Assembly (NCBI RefSeq): GCF_004834005.1
Contig: NZ_STFF01000006.1
Coordinates: forward strand, 186,001 to 250,000
Length of the DNA stretch: 64,000 nt
Direction: 5' to 3'
Source of the DNA: Niastella caeni
GTDB lineage: Bacteria; Bacteroidota; Bacteroidia; Chitinophagales; Chitinophagaceae
The notes beneath the pieces were generated by a model that did not search any database, was not told the DNA's origin, and saw nothing but the letters and a program-made list of their open reading frames with translations. Position 1 is the first letter of the stretch, and each line of letters begins with the position of its first letter. Shown piece by piece: positions 28,748 to 37,017 of this stretch. Both the position numbers and the translations under genes were made by a program.

Positions 28748-29288
28748 ATTCTTTATTCACAAAGATGCTAAAAATCGTAGTTCCGTAATTACGGCTGGTA
28801 GCAAACAACGGATACCCTTCATAATTGTTTCTGGGGGTATGCTCCAGCACAAACCAGCCGCCGGGTTGCAGCAGTTGCTTTTCTACTATTAATTTTGGCA
28901 GTTCGTCAATGGTGCCCAGTGCGTACGGCGGGCCGGCAAAGATAAAATTGAATTTACTGGTACACTGGCCAATAAATTTAAATACGTCCATTTTTACTAC
29001 CGTGAAGTTCTCCAGTTGCAGGGATGCAGACGTTTTCTTAATGAACTCGTACATCGCAGTGTCTTTCTCTACAATGGTACAGGCTGCAGCTCCCCGTGAG
29101 GCCAGCTCGTAGCTGATGCTGCCGGTACCGCCAAACAGATCAAGGGTATGTAAGGCAGTTATATCAAGGTTGTTCTCAATAATATTAAAAAGTCCTTCTT
29201 TGGCAATGTCGGTGGTTGGCCGGGTGTGCGGCATTTTACCTGGCGGGTTGATCTTTCTTCCCCCTAACTCCCCTCCTATTATACGCAT
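28746..29288 (-). CDS. rsmD: 16S rRNA (guanine(966)-N2)-methyltransferase RsmD-like
   Basis: The 180 residues begin MRIIGGELGGRKINPPG and HTRPTTDIAKEGLFNII, the RsmD hallmark. The SAM-binding motif I is LDLFGGTGSISYELASRGA. The catalytic motif IV, normally (D/N)PPY, reads FAGPPYAL with glycine at 119 in place of the aspartate (codon GGC, 28932-28934). Everything else is in order. It overlaps the DUF3822 gene by 10 bp, the usual Bacteroidota pairing. If the glycine is real and not a clade feature, activity may be reduced. Confidence 0.9.
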   Translation of the reverse strand: MRIIGGELGGRKINPPGKMPHTRPTTDIAKEGLFNIIENNLDITALHTLDLFGGTGSISYELASRGAAACTIVEKDTAMYEFIKKTSASLQLENFTVVKMDVFKFIGQCTSKFNFIFAGPPYALGTIDELPKLIVEKQLLQPGGWFVLEHTPRNNYEGYPLFATSRNYGTTIFSIFVNKE

Positions 29289-30130
29289 AAAGCCATTTTC
29301 AAAAGCGGTGAAAAGTAATGGTCAGGGAATGCAGAAAACCCGGCATCCAGTTTAACGGAATCCGGTAACCGGTCCCACTGAACCTGTAAAAAATATTTCA
29401 GCAGTTCCTGGTACAGGCGCGATTGTTCATCGAGCAAACCAGAAACGATCAGGGTTACCTTTTCCTGGCTTATGTTAAAGCGGTTACAGATGGCCAGCAG
29501 GTAGTACGAAACATCGTCAGGCGTTTGATACGAATAGGCTTGTATCAGTTGAATGTTGGTGCCTTTAAAAACGGCCACCAGGAACTGATCGGCCCGCATA
29601 ACCATCTTTATTACCTGTTCATCGGCGGCGGGTTGTATCTGGCCTTCACTCAGCAACAGCGTATAATAGTGCCAGTAGTTTCCTGAGGCAAATTTCCGCT
29701 GCAGCAGGGCATGTATCTCCCGGGGAACCCGGTAAATGTTATACATTTTCCAGCCATTCACCTTTTCGCTTAACATCAGTCCCTTGCGGGCATTTCCGTA
29801 GATGATCTCCGTAACGGGCTGGTTCAATTCAATATGAAAAACCTTTTCCGGCAAAAAGCTGCTATCGGTATAGTTATAAATTACATATGCTTCCCTGAAT
29901 TGAATCTGTAACAACTCGTCGTTGGTTATTATTTCCAGCAGGTTTTCGAGCATGGTTTTGCCGGGTGTATAATCGAGGTTATACTGCCGAAGCCCTAAAA
30001 AACGACGTTGTTCTTTATGGTAGATGACATAGCTGAACATTTTTTCACCCACTTCGATCAGCAGTTGACTGTTTCGAAGTTCATCAGAATCCCTCATTTC
30101 AGGAACAATATCAAAGTTGGCCTTAAGCAT
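29279..30130 (-). CDS. DUF3822 family protein
   Basis: I start at the ATG at 30128-30130 (MLKANFDIVPEM). An in-frame ATG 18 bp further upstream is possible. The protein has about 283 residues, without signal or membrane segments. It reads as two repeated ASKHA-like halves (LLIEVGEKMFSYVIYHKEQ ... FLVAVFKGTNIQLIQAYSYQ), as DUF3822 proteins do. They are encoded next to rsmD across the phylum, but their function is unknown. Confidence 0.85.
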   Translation of the reverse strand: MLKANFDIVPEMRDSDELRNSQLLIEVGEKMFSYVIYHKEQRRFLGLRQYNLDYTPGKTMLENLLEIITNDELLQIQFREAYVIYNYTDSSFLPEKVFHIELNQPVTEIIYGNARKGLMLSEKVNGWKMYNIYRVPREIHALLQRKFASGNYWHYYTLLLSEGQIQPAADEQVIKMVMRADQFLVAVFKGTNIQLIQAYSYQTPDDVSYYLLAICNRFNISQEKVTLIVSGLLDEQSRLYQELLKYFLQVQWDRLPDSVKLDAGFSAFPDHYFSPLLKMALCV

Positions 30131-30159
30131 AGTTATCAAAAGCTGCAATGTTACGGAAA

Positions 30160-30330
30160 AAGTTTCAGGTTACAGGATTCAGGAAAATTCAGTTCCCGGT
30201 TACCAGTTTCCGGTTACCGGGTTAAAAAAACGTTCCAGGTTACAGGTTACAAATTGCAGGATCGAAAACTTTGCAATCATAGCAGTCAGCAATTAATACC
30301 CTGAAACTTGAAACCTGAAACCTGTAACCT
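30160..30330. repeat. Palindromic word repeat, family B (CAGGTTACAGGTTAC)
   Basis: TTCAGGTTACAGGATTCAGG, CCCGGTTACCAGTTTCCGG and CAGGTTACAGGTTACAAA on the left are answered by CTTGAAACCTGAAACCTGTA on the right. It lies between divergent genes, and its right end merges into the MATE promoter. Confidence 0.75.
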
Positions 30331-30337
30331 ACCTTTG
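30307..30337 (+). promoter_or_regulatory. MATE gene promoter formed at the end of a palindromic repeat
   Basis: CTTG (30307-30310) and TACCTTTG (30330-30337) are separated by 19 bp, a near-ideal Bacteroidota -33/-7 pair. The -33 half is one of the repeat words. The ATG at 30348 is only 10 nt past the -7, so the mRNA would be nearly leaderless. Confidence 0.65.
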
Positions 30338-30347
30338 CTCCCCTTTT

Positions 30348-31706
30348 ATGTGCGCCTTATCTAAAAATACAGCATTCCAGGTAGAACTCACTAACCGGCA
30401 GATCATTAAAATGGCAGCTCCTATCAGCTTAGCCATTTTGATACCACAAATTAATTTTGTTACTAATAATATTTTTTTAGGGCATTATAGTAAACAAGCC
30501 CTGGCAGTTGCGGGTGTTACCGGTGTATATTACCTTATTTTTTCTGCCATTGGCTATGGTTTAAACAACGGCCTGCAGGCATTGATCGCCCGCCGTGCCG
30601 GTGAAAACAGGCCCGAAGAAATAGGCAAGCTGTTCAGCCAGGCTGTATTTATAGGCCTCAGTATTTCATTATTCGGCATTCTGCTCACTTATACTATTAC
30701 CCCTCGCTTATTCGGGTATTTTATTACCGATCCCGAACGGTTACAACAGGCTATTGATTTTTGCCGTATCCGCATTTGGGGATTGCCCTTTTTGTTTGTT
30801 TACCAAATGCGCAATGCGTTGCTCGTGGGCACCAATCAAAGCAGGTACCTGATAGGCGGCGCCATTGCGGAGGCAGGCACTAATATTTTGCTCGATTACC
30901 TGCTGATCTTTGGTTATGGCGGTTTTCCTGAAATGGGTTTGAATGGTGCAGCGGTTTCTTCCATCATTGCTGAGATCGTGGGTTTGCTGGTGGTTTACCT
31001 GGTGATCTGGAAAAAGGGCATCAGCCGGAATTTATATTTATTCCAGCATTTCCGGTGGGATGGCTATAATGCGCGCCTCATATTTTCCATGTCGGCCCCG
31101 CTGGTTTTTCAGCATGGCATCAGCATTGTTAGCTGGGAATATTTTTTCCTGCTGATCGATGCGCATGGTGAAGTGGCGCTTGCGGTTTCCAATACCATGC
31201 GCAACATTCTGGGACTGGCAGGCATTGTAACGTGGGCTTTCGGTTCTACCACCAATGCCATGGTAAGCAATATCATTGGGCAGGGTAAGCAAGACCAGGT
31301 TTGGCTGCTGATCGGGAAAATGATCCGGTTGAGTTTTGGTTCGGCCATTGTGATCGCTATTCTGCTCAACCTGTTCCCTGAATGGTTGTTTTCGGTGTAT
31401 GGCCAGTCGGGCGAGTTTGTATCGCAAGCGGTTCCGGTGGTGCGGGTACTATCTGCAGCCATTGTCATGATGTCTTTTTCCGTTGTATTCCTGAATGCGG
31501 TAACGGGCTCGGGCAACAGCCGCGTTTCGCTCCTGATTGAAATATTCGCGATTGTTCTGTACTGCGTGTACATTCACCTCGTATTAGATAAATTCTTTTT
31601 ATCAATTACCTATGGATGGATGAGTGAGTGGTTGTACTGGATGTGTTTGTTCTTACCGTCTTTCCTGTATATGAGAAGTAACAGATGGAAAGGGAAAGTA
31701 ATTTGA
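30348..31706 (+). CDS. MATE family efflux transporter
   Basis: This 452-residue protein has 12 membrane segments. The N-terminal part reads IIKMAAPISLAILIPQINFV ... GHYSKQALAVAGVTGVYYL. The middle has GLNNGLQALIARRAGENRPE and the second half has WAFGSTTNAMVSNIIGQGK, the matching pseudo-symmetric element. It exports cationic drugs or metabolites with Na+ or H+ exchange; the substrate is unknown. It stands alone, divergent from DUF3822-rsmD, with its own promoter. Confidence 0.93.
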   Translation: MCALSKNTAFQVELTNRQIIKMAAPISLAILIPQINFVTNNIFLGHYSKQALAVAGVTGVYYLIFSAIGYGLNNGLQALIARRAGENRPEEIGKLFSQAVFIGLSISLFGILLTYTITPRLFGYFITDPERLQQAIDFCRIRIWGLPFLFVYQMRNALLVGTNQSRYLIGGAIAEAGTNILLDYLLIFGYGGFPEMGLNGAAVSSIIAEIVGLLVVYLVIWKKGISRNLYLFQHFRWDGYNARLIFSMSAPLVFQHGISIVSWEYFFLLIDAHGEVALAVSNTMRNILGLAGIVTWAFGSTTNAMVSNIIGQGKQDQVWLLIGKMIRLSFGSAIVIAILLNLFPEWLFSVYGQSGEFVSQAVPVVRVLSAAIVMMSFSVVFLNAVTGSGNSRVSLLIEIFAIVLYCVYIHLVLDKFFLSITYGWMSEWLYWMCLFLPSFLYMRSNRWKGKVI

Positions 31707-31830
31707 AAATTAGCCAATTTGAAAATGAAATACAAAGACAAATTAAACAATTTGAAAATAATTACTTAATGGTTGATTGTGCTGGAATTCTAATTTTCAA
31801 ATTACCACATTTTCAAATTTTCAAATTATT
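31695..31830. repeat. Palindromic word repeat, family D (AATTTGAAAATTTG)
   Basis: AATTTGAAAATTAGCCAATT words on the left and CTAATTTTCAAATTACCACA and TTTTCAAATTTTCAAATTAT on the right surround about 50 bp of unrelated DNA. It lies between convergent genes and enters both 3' ends. The same family flanks the pseudogene in the sdh operon. Confidence 0.75.
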
Positions 31831-32593
31831 TGTACTCTTCCAACAATTTCTTCCCCTTCGCCTTAATGCTCGCATCTTCTCCGATCTTATTCGGCATTTT
31901 GAGCATAATTTCGAGGAAGTCCCTGGCTTTTTTATCGTTGCCTTTCCGGTGCCAGGCTTTGGCCAGTTCGAGGTAGTTCAATAAAAAGGATGGATTGAGC
32001 TGCCGGCTCTTTTCAAAATATTTGATGGCGTCTTCCAGACTGGCTTTAGGCAGGGCCTCGTAAGCCACTTTTACCAGCCATTTCTCTACCGAATTCAAAT
32101 CGCTTACTTCATAATGCCATTTGGCCAGTACATGATAACCTTTAAAATTATTGGGATCGAGCTGAATGCTTTTTTCAGAGTAGGTCTTTACATCTTTGAT
32201 CGCTTTTATCTTTTCATCACCCGATGAAATGAGCGCCATACGGCCCATCGCCAGGGCCATTACCACATTGGCATCGGAACTGTTGGCATTTACCTGCAGC
32301 GCTTTTTGAGCATATACCCGGGCGTTACGGTAATACTCTTTTTGCTTTTCCTTTGTACCCTGGTGCTTGCCTACGACGCTGTATAATTCACTAGTTTTAA
32401 TGAGGGCTGTCAAATTGTTAGGTTGGTAGCGAAGTACATCGAGGTATTTCTGAAGGGCCTCGGGTTCTTTAAATGCATTTTCGAGCTGTTGCGCATCCTT
32501 CAACAGCGTATTGATATCCTGTGCATTGTTTTCGAATGGCAGGATTAACAAAAAAAGCATCAGCCCTATTGTACTTCCTATTTTACCCATCAA
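31826..32593 (-). CDS. Periplasmic TPR-repeat protein
   Basis: This 255-residue protein has a signal peptide (MMGKIGSTIGLMLFLLILP ... NNAQ) followed by a helical solenoid. TPR-like units include LQKYLDVLRYQPNNLTALIK, YAQKALQVNANSSDANVVMA, YSEKSIQLDPNNFKGYHVLA and YFEKSRQLNPSFLLNYLELA. The order resembles the RMD-1-like TPR family. It probably acts as a scaffold; no partner can be named. Its start overlaps the end of folB by 11 bp. Confidence 0.82.
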   Translation of the reverse strand: MMGKIGSTIGLMLFLLILPFENNAQDINTLLKDAQQLENAFKEPEALQKYLDVLRYQPNNLTALIKTSELYSVVGKHQGTKEKQKEYYRNARVYAQKALQVNANSSDANVVMALAMGRMALISSGDEKIKAIKDVKTYSEKSIQLDPNNFKGYHVLAKWHYEVSDLNSVEKWLVKVAYEALPKASLEDAIKYFEKSRQLNPSFLLNYLELAKAWHRKGNDKKARDFLEIMLKMPNKIGEDASIKAKGKKLLEEYK

Positions 32594-32942
32594 ACTTCTT
32601 ATGCAATGTAACGCCTATTTTTCCCTGAAAATTTTCTACAGGCGCCTCTAATTTATAAATCGACAGAATTATTTCTTTAGTGAACGGGTACTGGTGCCTG
32701 ATGGTACGGATGATGTCATCTGCCACCTTTTCTAAAAGACCCGTTGGTATTTGCATTCGTTGCTTTACAATATTGAGTATTTCAACGTAATTGATCGTAT
32801 TTTTTAAATCGTCAAATGTAGCATCGCCTTCTTCGTACGCTACCCGTACATTTATTTCATAATTACTGCCGGTTAATCTTTCTCCCTCATATATACCATG
32901 AAACGCATGCAGCTTAACCTGATTCAATTCAATAACAACCAT
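32583..32942 (-). CDS. folB: Dihydroneopterin aldolase
   Basis: The true start is very probably ATG 32940-32942 (MVVIELNQVKLHAFHGIYEG). The frame is open 46 codons further upstream, but that part is encoded by repeat DNA. The 119-residue enzyme has the family residues in KLHAFHGIYEGERLTG, TINYVEILNIVKQ and LLEKVADDII. It makes 6-hydroxymethyl-dihydropterin for folate. It is followed, with an 11 bp overlap, by the TPR gene. Confidence 0.92.
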   Translation of the reverse strand: MVVIELNQVKLHAFHGIYEGERLTGSNYEINVRVAYEEGDATFDDLKNTINYVEILNIVKQRMQIPTGLLEKVADDIIRTIRHQYPFTKEIILSIYKLEAPVENFQGKIGVTLHKKFDG

Positions 32943-32989
32943 ATATAAGTTTTGTTTTGCTAAAACAGTGCCATAAAGATAAACGCTGA

Positions 32990-33112
32990 ACGATGGCTTC
33001 ATGGCTAAATGGTTTGATGGTTGCAGAACCCAATATCCTGAGTTCCCTTCAACCATCAAGCCATCGAACAATAGAACCATTATTCAGCGTTCCAAACAAA
33101 GGCATTCTGCCT
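32990..33112. repeat. Palindromic word repeat, family E (ATGGTTTGATGGTTG)
   Basis: CTTCATGGCTAAATGGTTTG and TGGTTGCAG on the left are answered by CAACCATCAAGCCATCGAAC and AGAACCATT on the right. It lies between the trxB stop and the folB start. Confidence 0.7.
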
Positions 33113-34051
33113 CTAAACCAGCCCTTTGGCCGATAAATAGCGTTCTGCATCCAATGCTGCCATACAACCGCTGCCCGCTGCGGTAACCGCCTGACGGTAT
33201 ATTTTATCCTGCACATCACCGGAGGCAAATACCCCTTCAATATTGGTTTTTGAAGTACCGGGAACTGTTTTCAGGTAGCCTGCTTCATCCATATCGAGCC
33301 ATCCTTTAAAGATGTCGGAATTGGGTTGGTGGCCGATAGCTACAAAAAAGCCGCTGATGGGTATCGTTTGCAGCTCACCGGTTTTGGTGTTTTTTACCCG
33401 AACCGCTTCTACCTTGCTCTCGCCCAGTATTTCATCGGTATTTGTATTCCAGTATACTTTAATATTTGGCGTACGTTGTACTCTTTCCTGCATTACTTTG
33501 GAAGCACGCATTTCTCCCCGGCGAATGAACATATGCACCGTTGTACACAATTTAGACAAATACAGGGCTTCTTCGGCGGCTGTATCGCCTGCGCCTACAA
33601 TAGCCACTTCTTTGCCTCTGAAAAAGAAACCATCGCAAACGGCACAGGCGCTTACCCCAAAGCCGTTCAGGCGTTGCTCGCTTTCCAGTCCAAGCCATTT
33701 AGCCGATGCACCGGTTGCTATAATTATTGAATCTGCTTCAACCAGTTTCTCTTCATCTATCCAAACCTTAAAAGGCGGAGCTGAAAAATCGACTTTTGTA
33801 GCCAGTCCAAAACGAATATCGGCGCCCATACGAGCAGCCTGTTTTTCAAAATGCACCATCATTTCGGGTCCCTGAATACCATCGGGGTAGCCGGGATAGT
33901 TTTCTACTTCTGTAGTGATGGTTAACTGGCCGCCAGGCTGAATACCCTGGTATAATACGGGTTTCATGTTAGCTCTCGCTGCATAAATAGCTGCGGTATA
34001 TCCTGCGGGTCCGCTCCCAATAATCAGGCAATGTATTTTTTCGATTTCCAT
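33113..34051 (-). CDS. trxB: Thioredoxin-disulfide reductase
   Basis: This 312-residue flavoprotein reduces thioredoxin with NADPH. The FAD-binding GSGPAGYTAAIYAARA is at 13-28, the redox-active cysteines are C136-A-V-C139 followed by DG, and the NADPH-binding GAGDTAAEEALYL comes after. The C-terminal GVFASGDVQDKIYRQAVTAAGSG is the conserved FAD-contact segment. Length is typical. It has its own promoter-like element at 34078-34085. Confidence 0.96.
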   Translation of the reverse strand: MEIEKIHCLIIGSGPAGYTAAIYAARANMKPVLYQGIQPGGQLTITTEVENYPGYPDGIQGPEMMVHFEKQAARMGADIRFGLATKVDFSAPPFKVWIDEEKLVEADSIIIATGASAKWLGLESEQRLNGFGVSACAVCDGFFFRGKEVAIVGAGDTAAEEALYLSKLCTTVHMFIRRGEMRASKVMQERVQRTPNIKVYWNTNTDEILGESKVEAVRVKNTKTGELQTIPISGFFVAIGHQPNSDIFKGWLDMDEAGYLKTVPGTSKTNIEGVFASGDVQDKIYRQAVTAAGSGCMAALDAERYLSAKGLV

Positions 34052-34077
34052 AATGCTGTATTCTAAAGAAAAGTTGA

Positions 34078-34085
34078 CAAATTTA
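34078..34085 (-). promoter_or_regulatory. Putative -7 element of trxB
   Basis: The minus strand reads TAAATTTG, a full TAnnTTTG match, 26 nt before the trxB start. The -33 side is not clear. Confidence 0.4.
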
Positions 34086-34139
34086 CCTGAAAATGAGTTA
34101 CGAAAAATATAAAGGCGCAGGTACCTGAATTAGGTGTGA

Positions 34140-34262
34140 ATAACAGAGCTTAATGGCTTGATGGTTTGATGGCTTGATAGTTAGGCCTGCCGCTATTTAA
34201 ATAGTTCCGGCCAAAGGGCTAACCACGGAACAATGAAACCATCAAACAATTCAATAGAAGGG
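34140..34262. repeat. Palindromic word repeat, family E, second locus
   Basis: GCTTGATGGTTTGATGGCTTG words on the left and GGAACAATGAAACCATCAAA on the right, with the loop in between. It fills the space between the DUF4249 stop and the trxB promoter. Confidence 0.65.
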
Positions 34263-34275
34263 AACCGGAGCCAGC

Positions 34276-35166
34276 TTATTTAGGAATAACTATGGTTTTG
34301 TATTGAACGGCATACCCGCCAAAATAGCCAAGACCGCCGCCCTGGATGTTGCTGATCACTTTATTGGGCGAGGCAAACGGGTTGCCAATATTGGAGTAAC
34401 TGTATTCCATGGTTCGCCAGAAGTGGAACGTGGCTTTATCAATATTACAATACTTTACCGCAATAGAATCACCGCGATTGAAGAATGGATATTCTTCGAG
34501 GTTAAAACTATTGTTGCGGTCTACCCCCCTTTCAATTTGCATATTGTAAGTAATACCATCCGTTAACTGATCATCCATTACCGAATTAAAGCCGGGAAAG
34601 AAATGCCAGCCCTGTACCTGGGTAAAATAACGGGTATAATTACCTAATCCGGGCGGATCAACAAACCGGCCCATCAGCACCACTTTATCGGGATTGGGAT
34701 TGTTAGGCGCATCTGTCCACCATAAAGAATCAATTTTTTTGGCAATAACGGGAATGGTAGTTGTGGCGGTATATTCTTTTTCGTTGGCTTTTATGGTCAA
34801 TGTGTAAGTTTTGCCTAATTCGCCTACCACGGCGGCGCTTAAATTTGACGAGTCGGTTGAATAATAATAAAGGGTATACCCGGCGGCAAGCGGCATTTTT
34901 TTCTCCTGTAACCTACTGGTTTTTGTACCGTTTGAAATAGTGACTTCGGCATTGCTGATAAAGGAGCCGGCTAATAGTTCAGGACTGATCTTGTTGAAAT
35001 AATTAAGTGTTTGAGACAAGATAACTACCGGCGCCCGGTCATTTTCAATAGTGGCTTCAACAACCAGTACAGGCTCCGATTCGTTGGGCTTGAACGTAAT
35101 TGTTTTTTCGCAGGAAGTAAAAATCAACCCCAGTAAGATGGCTACTAACCTGGTACGCGGTATCAT
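34276..35166 (-). CDS. DUF4249 family lipoprotein
   Basis: I use the ATG at 35164-35166, which gives a lipoprotein signal (MIPRTRLVAILLGLIFTSCE). An upstream in-frame ATG at 35301 would extend into the rpoD terminator. The mature part begins EPVLVVEATIENDRAPVVIL, then YTLTIKANEKEYTATTTIP, as in DUF4249. That family is often found near SusCD-like TonB receptors and is thought to sit on the outer membrane. No receptor gene is adjacent here. Function is unknown. Confidence 0.85.
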   Translation of the reverse strand: MIPRTRLVAILLGLIFTSCEKTITFKPNESEPVLVVEATIENDRAPVVILSQTLNYFNKISPELLAGSFISNAEVTISNGTKTSRLQEKKMPLAAGYTLYYYSTDSSNLSAAVVGELGKTYTLTIKANEKEYTATTTIPVIAKKIDSLWWTDAPNNPNPDKVVLMGRFVDPPGLGNYTRYFTQVQGWHFFPGFNSVMDDQLTDGITYNMQIERGVDRNNSFNLEEYPFFNRGDSIAVKYCNIDKATFHFWRTMEYSYSNIGNPFASPNKVISNIQGGGLGYFGGYAVQYKTIVIPK

Positions 35167-35299
35167 TTTCAAGTATAAATAGCATTCAAATAACGAACCA
35201 GATATAAAGGTAAGGCTCAAGAAAACAAGAATCAAGGCACAAGAAATACGAAACAGCCTTTTTGCTTCCTGAATCTGGGAACCAATGTCCCGAACAAAC

Positions 35300-35335
35300 A
35301 AAAAACCCCGGAAGGTAGTAAGCCAGCCGGGGTTC
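35300..35335 (-). terminator. Intrinsic terminator of the sigma-factor gene
   Basis: On the minus strand AACCCCGG (35334-35327) pairs with CCGGGGTT (35311-35304) and is followed by a T-run. It lies 22 bp past the stop of the sigma-factor gene. Confidence 0.85.
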
Positions 35336-35356
35336 TCGTTTCTTTATAGTACTGTA

Positions 35357-36214
35357 CTAACCTAAATAAGCTTTTAAAGCATTGCTGTAGCGTGCTTTTT
35401 GCAAACGCTTGATGGCTCTTTCCTTGATCTGGCGAATACGCTCTTTGGTAAGATCGTATTTCTGACCAATTTGCTCAATGGTTACGCCATTTTCGCCGTC
35501 GAGGCCGAAATAAGCATTTACGATCTCAGCTTCGCGTGGACTGAGTGATTTCAATACCCTGCGGATCTCATTCCGTAATGAATCTTTCATTACATCATCG
35601 TCTGTGTCATCGCCGCCTTCCAGCAGATCGCCCATGGCCACGTCTTCTGCTTCGTGAACCGGAGCATCGAGCGAGGTGTGACGGGTATTGCTCTGGAAAA
35701 TGTTATTGATCTCAGTTTCACTCATTTCCAGCAACTCGGCCAGTTCTTCGGTACTCGGCTCCCGCTCATGTTCCTGTTCAAAAGCCATGTACGCTTTATT
35801 AGCCTTGTTATAGGTGCCAATTTTGTTTTGAGGCAGGCGGACTAATCTGCCCTGCTCTGCCAACGCTTGTAAAATGGACTGGCGGATCCACCATACGGCG
35901 TAAGAAATGAATTTAAAACCCTTGGTTTCATCGAAACGCTGGGCCGCTTTTATCAAACCGAGGTTACCCTCGTTGATCAGATCGCTAAGTGAAAGACCCT
36001 GGTGCTGGTACTGCTTAGCTACAGATACCACGAAACGCAAGTTGGCCTGCACTAACTTATCCAATGCCTTCTGATCACCCATCTTGATCCGCTGGGCCAG
36101 TACTGTCTCCTCTTCGGGAGTGATCATCGGAATTTTTGAAATTTCCTGAAGATACTTTTCTACTGCCTGCGAATCTCGATTCGTAATCTGGGTCGCAATT
36201 TTGAGCTGTCTCAT
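35357..36214 (-). CDS. rpoD: RNA polymerase primary sigma factor (RpoD/SigA, Bacteroidota type)
   Basis: The 285 residues correspond to the short Bacteroidota primary sigma. It begins MRQLKIATQITNRDSQAVEK and contains region 1.2. Region 2 is LVQANLRFVVSVAKQYQHQG ... DLINEGNLGLIKAAQRFD, with the -10 recognition helix FISYAVWWIRQSI. Region 3 follows, and region 4 has TIEQIGQKYDLTKERIRQIK. It directs transcription from the TAnnTTTG promoters seen around the window. It is divergent from the BlaI gene. The 431 bp upstream gap has no gene, but a palindrome CGATTTTAAATCG near 36247. Confidence 0.95.
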   Translation of the reverse strand: MRQLKIATQITNRDSQAVEKYLQEISKIPMITPEEETVLAQRIKMGDQKALDKLVQANLRFVVSVAKQYQHQGLSLSDLINEGNLGLIKAAQRFDETKGFKFISYAVWWIRQSILQALAEQGRLVRLPQNKIGTYNKANKAYMAFEQEHEREPSTEELAELLEMSETEINNIFQSNTRHTSLDAPVHEAEDVAMGDLLEGGDDTDDDVMKDSLRNEIRRVLKSLSPREAEIVNAYFGLDGENGVTIEQIGQKYDLTKERIRQIKERAIKRLQKARYSNALKAYLG

Positions 36215-36590
36215 ATCTACTTTATAAAATAAAAATGACTTAAATCGTCGATTTTAAATCGCCTTTCTATGTTGTTAAGGGTACAATACTAACATTTGCA
36301 AGACTAACTATGTTCGGGGGAGGTTGCAAATCAGGTGCTAATAACCTGTTAATCCATCCGGTACTGTCTGCAAAAGTAACACTCAATCTTGAAACCTCAT
36401 AGCTTTTGTGGATAAAATCGAAGCTATAAATGATATAAATTGATTAAAATATAGCAACGAATACATATTTATTACACATCCTTCATCCCGCATCGCCAAT
36501 CTATATTGATTATTACTCATAATTAGTGCCGATTTTAGGCCTGTCGTAACCCTCCCCGGAAAAAAAATTGTAAAAAATCAATTCAAATAT

Positions 36591-36642
36591 TTTGCAACTA
36601 AAGAATTAGTTATACATTTGACCAACAACTAAAAGATTAGTT
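36591..36642 (+). promoter_or_regulatory. Promoter of the BlaI operon bracketed by two perfect operator dyads
   Basis: TTTG (36591-36594) and TACATTTG (36613-36620), 18 bp apart, form a good promoter. Operator 1, AACTAAAGAATTAGTT, is at 36596-36611, between the two promoter elements. Operator 2, AACTAAAAGATTAGTT, is at 36627-36642, just past the -7 and before the ATG at 36646. Both fit AACTAA-N4-TTAGTT and their centres are 31 bp apart, about three helical turns. BlaI-type dimers bound here would block RNA polymerase. Confidence 0.8.
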
Positions 36643-36645
36643 ATA

Positions 36646-37017
36646 ATGAAGTCACTTACAAAAGCCGAAGAACAGGTAATGCAAATACTGTGGCAACTAA
36701 AACATGGTTTCCTGAAAGATGTTGTAGACAAAATGCCCGAGCCCAAACCCCATTCCAACACCGTGGCCACCATCCTTAAAATATTGATAGATAAAGGATT
36801 TGTAAGTTTTGAAGTGCAGGGCCGCAATAACCTGTATAAGCCAACGGTGAGCAAAACCGAATATGGCAAAAAAAGCATCAACCAACTGGTGAAAGGCTAT
36901 TTTGAAGGGTCGCCGGCCAAGCTGTTATCGCATTTCGTGAATGATAACAAGTTAAGCCAGGAAGACCTGGAGGCCCTGCTTGAACAAATCAAAAACGCCA
37001 AAAACAATAATCAATGA
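36646..37017 (+). CDS. BlaI/MecI/CopY family transcriptional repressor
   Basis: This 123-residue winged-helix protein (MKSLTKAEEQVMQILWQLKH, then HSNTVATILKILIDKGFVS) is typical of the BlaI group, which dimerises through the C-terminal helices. BlaI repressors are inactivated when a membrane M56 peptidase triggers their cleavage. Here the next gene encodes such a peptidase and overlaps the stop by 4 bp (ATGA). It is probably autoregulated through the two dyads in front of it. Confidence 0.93.
   Translation: MKSLTKAEEQVMQILWQLKHGFLKDVVDKMPEPKPHSNTVATILKILIDKGFVSFEVQGRNNLYKPTVSKTEYGKKSINQLVKGYFEGSPAKLLSHFVNDNKLSQEDLEALLEQIKNAKNNNQ

Noticed and set aside
32943..33080. N-terminal extension of FolB by 46 residues
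   Set aside because: It is encoded by family-E repeat and non-family sequence; normal FolB starts at 32942.
33312..33875. 187-residue open frame on the plus strand
   Set aside because: It is antisense to trxB, a clear gene, and its composition is that of a mirror frame.
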